A DNA stretch of 39,316 nt, taken from Streptomyces sp. IMTB 2501 (GTDB lineage: Bacteria; Actinomycetota; Actinomycetes; Streptomycetales; Streptomycetaceae). Positions 1 to 7,305 of this stretch are shown in pieces. How positions within the stretch are numbered: the first letter of the stretch is position 1; every line of letters starts with the position of its first letter. The translations under genes and the position numbers were made by a program. The notes beneath the pieces were generated by a model, which was not told where the DNA came from, made no database searches, and saw only the letters and a program-made list of their open reading frames with translations. The DNA lies in contig NZ_MQUS01000019.1 in the NCBI RefSeq assembly GCF_001953885.1, forward strand, positions 134,776-174,091. Reading direction: 5' to 3'.

Positions 1-22
1 TCCGGCGTGTCGTACGGGGCCT

Positions 23-457
23 TTACGCCTCGTCCCGGCGCAGGGACGTCTTGAGCTCCTTCAGACGCCCCAGCAGGCCGTTCACGAAGGACGGGGACTC
101 CTCGGTCGAGAACTCCTTCGCCAACTGCACCATCTCGTCCAGGACGACGGCGTCCGGGGTCTCGTCGACCCAGATCAGCTCGTACGCGCCCAGCCGCAGG
201 ATGTTGCGGTCCACGACCGGCATCCGGTCGAGCGTCCAGCCGACCGCGTACTGGGCGATCAGCTCGTCGATGCGCCTCGCGTGCTCGGCGTAGCCCTCGA
301 CCAGCTGCATCGTGTACTCGCTGACCGGAGGCTGCCGGGTGTCGGACCGGGACAGCCGGACCCAGTCCGCGAGGACCGTCAGGACGTCGGCGCCGCGCTG
401 GTCGCCCTCGAAGAGGATCTGGAAGGCGCGCTTGCGGGCCGTGTTGCGGGCAGCCAC
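23..457 (-). CDS. nusB: Transcription antitermination factor NusB
   Basis: NusB binds boxA RNA together with S10 (NusE) and helps RNA polymerase read through terminators, mainly in rRNA operons. The 144-residue product is the normal length and all-helical in character. It opens AARNTARKRAFQILFEGDQRG, the basic N-terminus typical of NusB, and contains the DRMPVVDRNILRLGAYEL segment of the conserved core. The start is GTG at 457, only 2 bases after the efp stop codon, so nusB is probably translationally coupled to efp. efp-nusB adjacency is common in bacteria. The stop codon is TAA near the window edge; what follows downstream is outside the window. Confidence 0.96.
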   Translation of the reverse strand: MAARNTARKRAFQILFEGDQRGADVLTVLADWVRLSRSDTRQPPVSEYTMQLVEGYAEHARRIDELIAQYAVGWTLDRMPVVDRNILRLGAYELIWVDETPDAVVLDEMVQLAKEFSTEESPSFVNGLLGRLKELKTSLRRDEA

Positions 458-459
458 GG

Positions 460-1026
460 TTAGCTGTTCACCCGGCCGAGGTAGTCGCTCGTGCGGGTGT
501 CGACCTTGATCTTCTCACCGGTGGTGATGAAGAGCGGGACCTGGATCTGGTGGCCGGTCTCCAGGACGGCGGGCTTGGTGCCACCGGTGGAGCGGTCGCC
601 CTGGACGCCCGGCTCGGTCTCCTGGATGGTGAGCTCGACGGCCGCCGGGAGCTCGACGAAGAGCACCTCGCCCTCGTGCTGCGCAACGGTGGCGGTGAAG
701 CCCTCGACAAGGAAGTTGGCGGCGTCGCCGACGGCCTTCCTGTCGATGTGCAGCTGGTCGTAGGTCTCCATGTCCATGAAGACGAAGTACTCGCCGTCCA
801 TGTACGAGAACTGCATGTCGCGCTTGTCGACAGTGGCGGTCTCGACCTTGACGCCGGCGTTGAAGGTCTTGTCGACGACCTTGCCGGACAGCACGTTCTT
901 CAGCTTGGTGCGCACGAAGGCCGGGCCCTTGCCAGGCTTGACGTGCTGGAACTCGACGACGGACCAGAGCTGGCCGCCTTCGAGCTTGAGCACCATGCCG
1001 TTCTTGAGGTCGTTCGTGGAAGCCAC
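460..1026 (-). CDS. efp: Elongation factor P
   Basis: EF-P enters the ribosomal E site and relieves stalling at polyproline stretches. The product has the normal length (188 aa) and three-domain form, with an N-terminal KOW-like domain and two OB domains ending in the conserved ITTGEKIKVDTRTSDYLGRV. The tip loop reads KPGKGPAFVR, with the functional Lys at residue 33. The PGKGP form is the actinobacterial subfamily reported to work without lysine modification, and no epmA, epmB or ymfI-like modification gene is seen here. The start is GTG at 1026, preceded by AGGAG about 11 bases upstream. It lies 44 bases downstream of the M24-family gene and directly upstream of nusB. Confidence 0.97.
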   Translation of the reverse strand: MASTNDLKNGMVLKLEGGQLWSVVEFQHVKPGKGPAFVRTKLKNVLSGKVVDKTFNAGVKVETATVDKRDMQFSYMDGEYFVFMDMETYDQLHIDRKAVGDAANFLVEGFTATVAQHEGEVLFVELPAAVELTIQETEPGVQGDRSTGGTKPAVLETGHQIQVPLFITTGEKIKVDTRTSDYLGRVNS

Positions 1027-1070
1027 GGTTGCGGAATCTCCTGGACTGACGTACGACCCCGGGTCACGCG

Positions 1071-2204
1071 CTACAGCGCGAGCAGCTCCTTGGTCGTGAT
1101 GGTGAGTAGCTCGGGTCCGCCGTCCGCCTCGGGGCGCACGACGAGCGTGTCATCGATCCGGACACCGCCCCGGCCCGGGAGGTGGACCCCCGGTTCGACG
1201 GTGACCGGCACGCAAGCGTCCAGTTTACCCATGGCCGCGGGCGCCAACTGCGGGTCCTCGTCGATTTCGAGTCCGACGCCGTGTCCGGTCAGCGGTGGCA
1301 GGGCCTCCGCATAGCCGGCGGAGTCCAGTACATGGCGTGCCGCGCGGTCCACGTCACGGTAGGCGGCGCCGGGCGCCAGGGACTCGCGTCCGGCGCGCTG
1401 GGCGGCGAAGACCAGGTCGTACAGCTCGATCTGCCAGTCTGCGGGCGAGGTGCCGATGACGAAGGTCCGGCCGATCTCGCAACGGTAGCCGCGGTAGGTC
1501 GCGCCCAGGCACACGGTGAGGAAGTCGCCCTCCTCCACCCGCCGGTCGGTGGGGCGGTGGCCGCGGCGGCCGGAGTTGGGGCCGGTGGCCACGGAGGTGG
1601 GGAAAGCCGGGCCGTCGGCGCCGTGGTCGACCAGACGGCGCTCCAGCTCCAGCGCGAGGTGCCGTTCGGTGCGGCCGACCAGGATGGACTCCAGAAGCTC
1701 ACCGAGGGCCTGGTCGGCGATCTCGGCGCCGATGCGGAGGCAGGAGATCTCCTCCTCGTCCTTGACCACCCTGATCTGCTCGACAGCCCCGCCGAGGTCG
1801 CCGAGGCGGAGCCCGGGGGCGACGGAGGCGATGGCTCTGTGCCGGGTGACCGTGAGGTGGTGTTCCTCGACGGCCAGGGAGTCGGTGCCCTGGGCCAGCG
1901 CCAGGTCCGCCGCCGCGACGGCGGCGTCGCCGGCGCCGGGGCCCATACCTGCGCCGGTGGCGTTCGGTGCGAGGACGTGCACGCGCAGGTTGTCGTCCGG
2001 GCGGCCTTCGTAGGGGCGGTCTTCGGGCGGGCCGGCGCAGACGAGGATGTCCTCGCGTCTGCCCAGCAGCAGTGCGGAGCCCTGCGGGGCTGCGGCGGCG
2101 AGGTAGCGCACGTTGGCTGGACGGGTGACGAGCGCTGCCGCGGTGCCGGCCGCGGTGACGTGGTCTCTCAGCCGGGATCGGCGGGTCGCGTACACCTCTG
2201 ACAT
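1071..2204 (-). CDS. M24 (aminopeptidase P / prolidase-fold) family protein with altered metal site
   Basis: This 377-aa protein has the creatinase-like N-terminal domain (about 1-130) and the C-terminal pita-bread domain (about 145-377) of Xaa-Pro peptidases. It sits where actinobacteria keep a pepQ-like gene, just upstream of efp. The five canonical metal ligands (Asp, Asp, His, Glu, Glu) align by spacing to Cys232, Glu243, His308, Glu337 and Asp351, so only His308 and Glu337 are standard. The usual HExP motif reads DEDP (315-318). The fold is clear, but ordinary di-metal dipeptidase activity is doubtful; it may use another metal, act on another substrate, or be non-catalytic. The start is ATG at 2204 with no good ribosome site, but a TACGCT -10-like hexamer lies 6 bases upstream, so the mRNA may be leaderless. 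Confidence 0.85.
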   Translation of the reverse strand: MSEVYATRRSRLRDHVTAAGTAAALVTRPANVRYLAAAAPQGSALLLGRREDILVCAGPPEDRPYEGRPDDNLRVHVLAPNATGAGMGPGAGDAAVAAADLALAQGTDSLAVEEHHLTVTRHRAIASVAPGLRLGDLGGAVEQIRVVKDEEEISCLRIGAEIADQALGELLESILVGRTERHLALELERRLVDHGADGPAFPTSVATGPNSGRRGHRPTDRRVEEGDFLTVCLGATYRGYRCEIGRTFVIGTSPADWQIELYDLVFAAQRAGRESLAPGAAYRDVDRAARHVLDSAGYAEALPPLTGHGVGLEIDEDPQLAPAAMGKLDACVPVTVEPGVHLPGRGGVRIDDTLVVRPEADGGPELLTITTKELLAL

Positions 2205-2209
2205 GAGAT

Positions 2210-2216
2210 GAGCGTA
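2210..2216 (-). promoter_or_regulatory. Possible -10 hexamer of a leaderless promoter (M24 gene)
   Basis: Read on the minus strand, TACGCT (fits TANNNT) stands 6 bases before the ATG at 2204, and no Shine-Dalgarno sequence is visible. This would place transcription initiation at or next to the start codon. No convincing TTGAC-type -35 element is present at 17-19 bases. This is inference only. Confidence 0.25.
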
Positions 2217-2289
2217 GGAGTTTTGACCGGCTTATGCCGATTTTTAGGAGCCGAGTGGGGTTTGTGGGGGGTGACCAGGCACCCCCTGC

Positions 2290-3210
2290 TTACCAGCTCG
2301 GTGGGCTTGCTATGGCTCTGGCCAGGACCTCGTCCAGGACCCTTGCCGTGGCCGGGATGTCCAGCTGGGAGTTGTCGATGATCGGGAGGCCCGAGCCGTA
2401 CCAGCCGGCCATGCGGCCGTGGATACGGGCCACCTCCTCGTCGGTGAGGCGGCGGTTGCCGGTGCGTTCGGCGTTGCGCTCCAGGACGATGTCCAGGCCC
2501 GGCAGGAGGACGACCGGGAGCAGGCCGGGACCGACGTGGCGCTTCCAGCCGCCGAGGCCGACGACCGGGCGGTCCGGGAAGACGGCGTCGTCCAGGATGC
2601 AGGAGATGCCGTTGGCAAGGAAGTTCCGGGCGGCGAAACCGCAGGTGCGGCGTGCCAGGCGGTACTGGGCCTCGGAGTTGTCGTTCCAGCCGGACTGAGG
2701 GTCGGCGAAGCCCGAGCGGACCCATTCACGGACGTCGTCCAGGCTGATGTGGGCGGTGGGCACGCGGCGGTGGTCCGCCCAGTACTTGGCGACGCTGGTC
2801 TTGCCCGCGCCGGCCGGGCCGATCAGCAGGACCGCCAGGGTGGTGGTCGCCGGGTCCGGGAGGGCTGCGGGAGCCGGGGGCGCCGTCGGCACGCCGACCG
2901 GGCCGCCGGGCGGCAGCGGCACATGGCCGGTGGTGTCGGGGGCCGGCGGGGCGGCCACGGGGTGCGGGGCCCGGGTCGGAGGCTGCGGCTGGGGCTGGGC
3001 GACCGGAGGCAGGGGCGCGGGGGGGTGCGGGGGCGTCGGCGGGACGGCGGCGGTCGGCGCCGGGAAGCCTGGTGGCGGGGACACGGGGGCGGGCCCCTGA
3101 GGGGCTCCCGGGTGCGGACCCGGGTGGTGTGCGGCCGACGCCCAGCCGGCGTGCGGCAGCTGCCCCGGCTGGTGGGGCGGCGGCAGCGGAGACCCCACTG
3201 CGTGCTGCAT
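2290..3210 (-). CDS. P-loop ATPase/kinase-like protein with proline-rich N-terminus
   Basis: The 306-aa product has a disordered Pro/Ala/Gly-rich N-terminal region (about 1-122). A P-loop domain follows, with Walker A GPAGAGKT at 131-138 and an SLDDVREW segment near 156-163. The order P-loop, then SxDD, then a late Arg-containing NAERTGNRR lid-like segment resembles small phosphotransferase or zeta-toxin-like kinases (AAA_33 type) more than hexameric AAA+ ATPases. The substrate is unknown. It lies between aroB (298 bases upstream) and the M24/efp/nusB genes (85 bases downstream), a conserved neighbourhood in streptomycetes as I recall it. The ATG start has GGAG about 10 bases upstream. There is no signal peptide, so a cytoplasmic location is likely. 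Confidence 0.85.
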   Translation of the reverse strand: MQHAVGSPLPPPHQPGQLPHAGWASAAHHPGPHPGAPQGPAPVSPPPGFPAPTAAVPPTPPHPPAPLPPVAQPQPQPPTRAPHPVAAPPAPDTTGHVPLPPGGPVGVPTAPPAPAALPDPATTTLAVLLIGPAGAGKTSVAKYWADHRRVPTAHISLDDVREWVRSGFADPQSGWNDNSEAQYRLARRTCGFAARNFLANGISCILDDAVFPDRPVVGLGGWKRHVGPGLLPVVLLPGLDIVLERNAERTGNRRLTDEEVARIHGRMAGWYGSGLPIIDNSQLDIPATARVLDEVLARAIASPPSW

Positions 3211-3508
3211 CCGTTGCCACTCCGTCTCGTCTCTTCGGCTCGCTCGCCTCCGGGGCGCCTGAGTCCGTGTCGACAGCCCGATCGTGCTCAGCCCTTCGGG
3301 CCTCCGCGCGTTCGATCTGTCGACACCGACGCGCCCCTCCAGCTCACTCGCGGCAAACAGTTCGTGCCGGCAGCGGGGCTGACCTCGCCGCCTGTCGAAC
3401 GGTACCGTCCCCCGCCGTCATTTGGTGAAACGGCCGGGGGCGGCCTGAAGTGCCCGTTCCGCAAAGGAAGTCGAGGTCAGGAATCGGACGGACGGAGCGG
3501 CCGGGGAC
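3211..3508 (-). promoter_or_regulatory. Leader region before P-loop gene with paired TGTCGACA palindromes
   Basis: This 298-base gap holds no credible gene. It contains two copies of the 8-bp palindrome TGTCGACA (3268-3275 and 3318-3325, centres exactly 50 bp apart). With flanking bases these form a 10-bp inverted repeat, GTGTCGACAG / CTGTCGACAC. A small hairpin (GCCC-TTC-GGGC, about 3291-3301) lies between them. The arrangement could be a protein-binding site pair or an RNA leader structure for the downstream P-loop gene. It may equally be chance in GC-rich DNA. Confidence 0.3.
3405..3443 (-). terminator. Imperfect hairpin after aroB
   Basis: Arms at 3405-3418 and 3430-3443 pair at 12 of 14 positions around an 11-base loop, 66 bases after the aroB stop. 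There is no T-run. It may end the aroC-aroK-aroB transcript, but the call is weak. Confidence 0.35.
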
Positions 3509-4600
3509 TTACTGGCCCACTTCTCCGTACGCGGCGAGCAGGACGGCCGGGTCCGGGCCCTCCAGGACGGTCGGCTTGGCGAGGCCGTCGAGGACGATGA
3601 AGCGCAGCAGGTCGCCACGGGACTTCTTGTCGATCTTCATCGTCTCCAGCAGCTTGGGCCACTGGTCGTAGCGGTAGTGCAGCGGGAGGCCGACCGCTTC
3701 GAGAACCGTGCGGTGGCGCTCCGCCGTCGCGTCGTCCAACCGGCCCGCCAGCCGGCCCAGTTCGGCGGCGAAGTGCATGCCGACCGCGACCGCGGCGCCG
3801 TGCCGCCACTTGTAGCGCTCGTTCTTCTCGATGGCGTGGCCGAGCGTGTGGCCGTAGTTGAGGATCTCGCGCAGACCCGACTCCTTCAGGTCCGACGAGA
3901 CGACCTCCGCCTTCACCCGGATCGAGCGCTCGATCAGCTCGGCCGTGTGCGGGCCCTCGGGGGTCCGGGCGGCCTCGGGGTCGGACTCGATCAGCTCCAG
4001 GATCACCGGGTCGGCGATGAAGCCGGCCTTGATGATCTCGGCGAGTCCGGAGACGTAGTCGTTGACCGGCAGGGAGTCCAGCGCGGCCAGGTCGCACAGG
4101 ACACCGGCCGGCGGGTGGAAGGCGCCGACGAGGTTCTTGCCCTCGGCGGTGTTGATGCCGGTCTTGCCGCCGACCGCCGCGTCCACCATGGCGAGCACGG
4201 TGGTCGGGACGGCGATCCAGCGCACACCGCGCAGCCAGGTCGCGGCGACGAAACCGGCGAGGTCCGTGGTCGCGCCGCCGCCCACGCCGACGACGACGTC
4301 GGAACGGGTGAAGCCCGACTGGCCGAGCGCCTTCCAGCAGTAGGCGGCGACCTCGGCGGTCTTGGCCTCCTCGGCGTTCGGCACCTGGATGGCGATCGCC
4401 TCGTAGCCCTGCCCGGCCAGGTCGGCGCGGAGCGCGTCACCGGTCTCGGCCAGCGCCTCCGGGTGGATCACCGCGATCCGCTTGGCCCTGGGACCGATCA
4501 ACCCGGCCAGCTCGCCCAGCAGTTGCCGGCCGACCAGCACCTCATAGGGGTCGGTGCCCGCGGTGCCGGCGACCTGGATCCGGGTGACTGCCTCGCTCAT
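3509..4600 (-). CDS. aroB: 3-dehydroquinate synthase
   Basis: AroB converts DAHP to 3-dehydroquinate, the second step of the shikimate pathway, using NAD and a divalent metal. The length (363 aa) is normal. The NAD-binding GVGGGATTDLAGFVAATWLRG and the substrate region TVLAMVDAAVGGKTGIN are present. The metal-binding glutamate and histidines lie in SGLAEIIKAG, LNYGHTLGHAIE and the region around HGAAVAVGM. The ATG start overlaps the aroK stop codon as ATGA, so aroB is translationally coupled to aroK and is the last gene of an aroC-aroK-aroB unit. Confidence 0.97.
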   Translation of the reverse strand: MSEAVTRIQVAGTAGTDPYEVLVGRQLLGELAGLIGPRAKRIAVIHPEALAETGDALRADLAGQGYEAIAIQVPNAEEAKTAEVAAYCWKALGQSGFTRSDVVVGVGGGATTDLAGFVAATWLRGVRWIAVPTTVLAMVDAAVGGKTGINTAEGKNLVGAFHPPAGVLCDLAALDSLPVNDYVSGLAEIIKAGFIADPVILELIESDPEAARTPEGPHTAELIERSIRVKAEVVSSDLKESGLREILNYGHTLGHAIEKNERYKWRHGAAVAVGMHFAAELGRLAGRLDDATAERHRTVLEAVGLPLHYRYDQWPKLLETMKIDKKSRGDLLRFIVLDGLAKPTVLEGPDPAVLLAAYGEVGQ

Positions 4601-5115
4601 GCTTCTTTCAACTCCAGTGCGTCCAGCGCTGCTTGGGTGACCTCTTCAGGGGTACGGCCGTCCGTCGCCACGACGGCGGTGGCGACCTCCTCGTACAGGT
4701 GCCGCCGGGCCTCCATCAGCTCCCGCCACTGCTTGCGCGGGTTGACCGCGAGCAGCGGGCGGGCCACGTTCAGGCCGGTGCGCTTGACGGCCTCCTCCAC
4801 GTCCATGGAGAGGTAGACCACCCGGTGCCCGGCGAGCAGCGCGCGCGTGTCGGCGTCGAGGACGGCGCCGCCGCCGAGCGCGAGGACACCCTCGTGCTCG
4901 GCCAGCGCGCTGTGCACCGCCCGCTTCTCGATCGCCCGGAAGACGGGCTCGCCCTCGTCGACGAAGATCTCGGCGATGGTGCGGCCCTCGGTGGCGACGA
5001 TGTCCTCGTCGGTGTCGCGGTAGCCGACCCCGAGTCGCTCGGCCAGCAGCCGGCCGACGGTCGACTTGCCGACGCCCATCGGGCCGACCAGGACGAGCGC
5101 AGGCACGGCGCTCAC
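4597..5115 (-). CDS. aroK: Shikimate kinase
   Basis: AroK phosphorylates shikimate at the 3-OH with ATP. The 172-aa product has a Walker A motif GPMGVGKST near residue 11, the shikimate-binding DTDEDI segment with conserved Asp, FRAIEKRAV with the conserved Arg, and the GGGAVLD glycine triplet. The start is GTG, overlapping the aroC stop as GTGA; its own stop overlaps the aroB start as ATGA. Expression is therefore probably coupled in the order aroC, aroK, aroB. Confidence 0.97.
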   Translation of the reverse strand: MSAVPALVLVGPMGVGKSTVGRLLAERLGVGYRDTDEDIVATEGRTIAEIFVDEGEPVFRAIEKRAVHSALAEHEGVLALGGGAVLDADTRALLAGHRVVYLSMDVEEAVKRTGLNVARPLLAVNPRKQWRELMEARRHLYEEVATAVVATDGRTPEEVTQAALDALELKEA

Positions 5116-6296
5116 CGGATACGCAGGTTGTCGAGGTACGACCGCACGTTGCGGCGGGTCTCCGCCACGGAGTCGCCGCCGAACTTCTCCGCGACCGCGT
5201 CGGCCAGCACCAGCGCGACCATGGCCTCGGCGACGATGCCGGCGGCCGGGACCGCGGAGACGTCGGAGCGCTGGTGGTGGGCCTGGGCGGCCTCGCCGGT
5301 GGACACGTCCACCGTCTGCAGGGCCCGCGGCACGGTCGCGATCGGCTTCATGGCGGCCCGCACCCGCAGCAGCTCACCGGTGGTCAGGCCGCCCTCGGTG
5401 CCGCCGGAGTGGCCGGAGACACGCCGGATACCCTCGTCGGTCTTCACGATCTCGTCGTGTGCCTTCGAGCCCGGCACCCTCGCCAGCTCGAAGCCGTCAC
5501 CGATCTCGACGCCCTTGATCGCCTGGATGCCCATCAGGGCGCCCGCCAGCCGGGCGTCCAGCTTGCGGTCCCAGTGCACATGCGAGCCCAGGCCCACCGG
5601 AACGCCGTAGGCCAGCACCTCGACGACGCCACCGAGGGTGTCGCCGTCCTTGTGGGCCTGGTCGACCTCCGCGACCATCGCCTTCGACGCGTCCGCGTCC
5701 AGGCAGCGCAGCGGGTCGGCGTCCAGCTTCTCGACGTCGGCCGGGGTCGGGTACACGCCCTGCGGAGCCTTCACGGAGCACAGCTCGACGACATGCGAGA
5801 CGATCTCGATGCCGGCCGTCTCCTTCAGGTACGACCGGGCGACGGCGCCCAGCGCCACCCGGGCCGCGGTCTCCCGCGCCGACGCGCGCTCCAGGATCGG
5901 GCGGGCCTCGTCGAAGCCGTACTTCTGCATGCCCGCCAGGTCGGCGTGGCCAGGGCGCGGCCGGGTCAGCGGGGCGTTGCGGGCCAGACCGGCGAGGATC
6001 TCGGGATCCACCGGGTCGGCCGCCATGACCTGCTCCCACTTGGGCCACTCGGTGTTGCCCACCATGATCGCGACCGGGGAGCCGAGGGTCAGGCCGTGCC
6101 GGACACCACCCAGGAAGGTGACCTCGTCGCGCTCGAACTTCATCCGCGCACCGCGGCCATAGCCGAGCCGCCGCCGCGCCAGATGGTCGGCGACCATCTC
6201 CGTCGTGATCGGCACGCCGGCGGGAAGGCCCTCCAGCGTCGCGACAAGTGCGGGACCGTGGGACTCCCCCGCGGTCAGCCAACGCAGCCTGCTCAA
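5112..6296 (-). CDS. aroC: Chorismate synthase
   Basis: AroC removes phosphate from EPSP to give chorismate and needs reduced FMN. The 394 residues include the family signatures GESHGPALVATLEG at the N-terminus, RPGHADLAGMQKYG, and the C-terminal HHQRSDVSAVPAAG. The start is TTG at 6296: it gives the expected N-terminus (MSRLRWLTAGESHG) and is preceded by a strong GAGGAG about 5 bases upstream. A 169-base gap separates it from aroE, so it may have its own promoter. It heads the aroC-aroK-aroB unit. Confidence 0.97.
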   Translation of the reverse strand: MSRLRWLTAGESHGPALVATLEGLPAGVPITTEMVADHLARRRLGYGRGARMKFERDEVTFLGGVRHGLTLGSPVAIMVGNTEWPKWEQVMAADPVDPEILAGLARNAPLTRPRPGHADLAGMQKYGFDEARPILERASARETAARVALGAVARSYLKETAGIEIVSHVVELCSVKAPQGVYPTPADVEKLDADPLRCLDADASKAMVAEVDQAHKDGDTLGGVVEVLAYGVPVGLGSHVHWDRKLDARLAGALMGIQAIKGVEIGDGFELARVPGSKAHDEIVKTDEGIRRVSGHSGGTEGGLTTGELLRVRAAMKPIATVPRALQTVDVSTGEAAQAHHQRSDVSAVPAAGIVAEAMVALVLADAVAEKFGGDSVAETRRNVRSYLDNLRIR

Positions 6297-6333
6297 CGAT
6301 GCTCCTCAGTGCTCGCGCCCTGGTACTACTGCC

Positions 6334-6345
6334 CTGCGTACGCAG
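6334..6345. repeat. 12-bp perfect palindrome upstream of aroC
   Basis: CTGCGTACGCAG lies 37 bases before the aroC start codon in the aroE-aroC gap. It could be an operator for the aro genes, but short GC-rich palindromes are common in this genome and nothing else supports it. Confidence 0.2.
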
Positions 6346-6465
6346 GTCCTCGCGTACGGCGACGGCCCGACCGGGTGCGCGGCCCCGGTCCGCCACCTCC
6401 GATCCTCCCACGTCCGGGCCCCGAACCCGGCCGCCGGTCCAGCAGACGGACATGGATATGTCAGG

Positions 6466-7305
6466 TCAGCGCTCGGCGAGCGCCTTCTCCCCTGCCCTGC
6501 GCATGGCCTCCCGCGGGGCCGGGGAGCGGCCGGTCATCTGCTCGACCTGGAGGACGGCCTGGTGGACCAGGAGATCGAGGCCGCTGACCACGGCACCGCC
6601 GAACATGGACCAGCGGGCCGCCAGCTCGGTGGGCCAGGGGTCGTAGAGCACGTCGAAGAGGGTGGCGGGGCGCTCGGGTACCGCGGCGGCAAGGGCGTCG
6701 GTCGTGCCGGCCGGGGTGGTGGCGATCACCAGCGGGGCGCGCAGCGCCTGCCCGGCGTCCGCCCAGTCGGCCGTACGCACGTCCACGTCGAGCCGTTCGC
6801 CCCAGCGGCACATCTCGGCGGCGCGGGCCTCGCTGCGGACGTAGGCGACGACCTCGCCGGTGCAGATCCGGGCGAGGGCGGCGAGCGCGGAGGAGGCGGT
6901 GGCACCGGCGCCGAGGATCGCGGCGGAGTCGACCTGTTCGATGCCGTGCTCACGCAGGGCGGCCACCATGCCCGGGACGTCGGTGTTGTCGCCGAGCCGG
7001 CGGCCGTCCTCGGTGAAGACGACCGTGTTGACCGCGTCGACGGAGGCGGCCGTGTCGCTGATCTCGTCCAGCAGCGGGATGACCGCCCGCTTCAGCGGCA
7101 TGGTCAACGACAGCCCCGCCCACTGGGGTCCGAGCTCCTCGAAGAAGCCGGGCAGAGCGGCCTCGTCCACCTCGAAGCGGTCGTACGACCACGCGGTGAG
7201 CCCGAGCGCGTCGTAGGCCGCCCGGTGCAGCACCGGGGAGAGGGAGTGGGCGATGGGTTTGCCGAGTACGGCGGCCCGGCAGGCGTCAGTTGCCCGAGGT
7301 GGCAT
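6466..7305 (-). CDS. aroE: Shikimate dehydrogenase
   Basis: AroE reduces 3-dehydroshikimate to shikimate with NADPH. The protein is 279 aa. The substrate-binding SLSP motif (21-24), the catalytic Lys at 72 (TMPLKRAV), the partner Asp at 109 (DNTDVPG) and the nucleotide-binding GAGATASSA at about 132-140 are all present. The ATG start at 7305 lies inside the 3' end of mltG (20-base overlap) and has AAGGA about 8 bases upstream. aroE is therefore probably co-transcribed with mltG and translated from a site inside it. Confidence 0.95.
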   Translation of the reverse strand: MPPRATDACRAAVLGKPIAHSLSPVLHRAAYDALGLTAWSYDRFEVDEAALPGFFEELGPQWAGLSLTMPLKRAVIPLLDEISDTAASVDAVNTVVFTEDGRRLGDNTDVPGMVAALREHGIEQVDSAAILGAGATASSALAALARICTGEVVAYVRSEARAAEMCRWGERLDVDVRTADWADAGQALRAPLVIATTPAGTTDALAAAVPERPATLFDVLYDPWPTELAARWSMFGGAVVSGLDLLVHQAVLQVEQMTGRSPAPREAMRRAGEKALAER

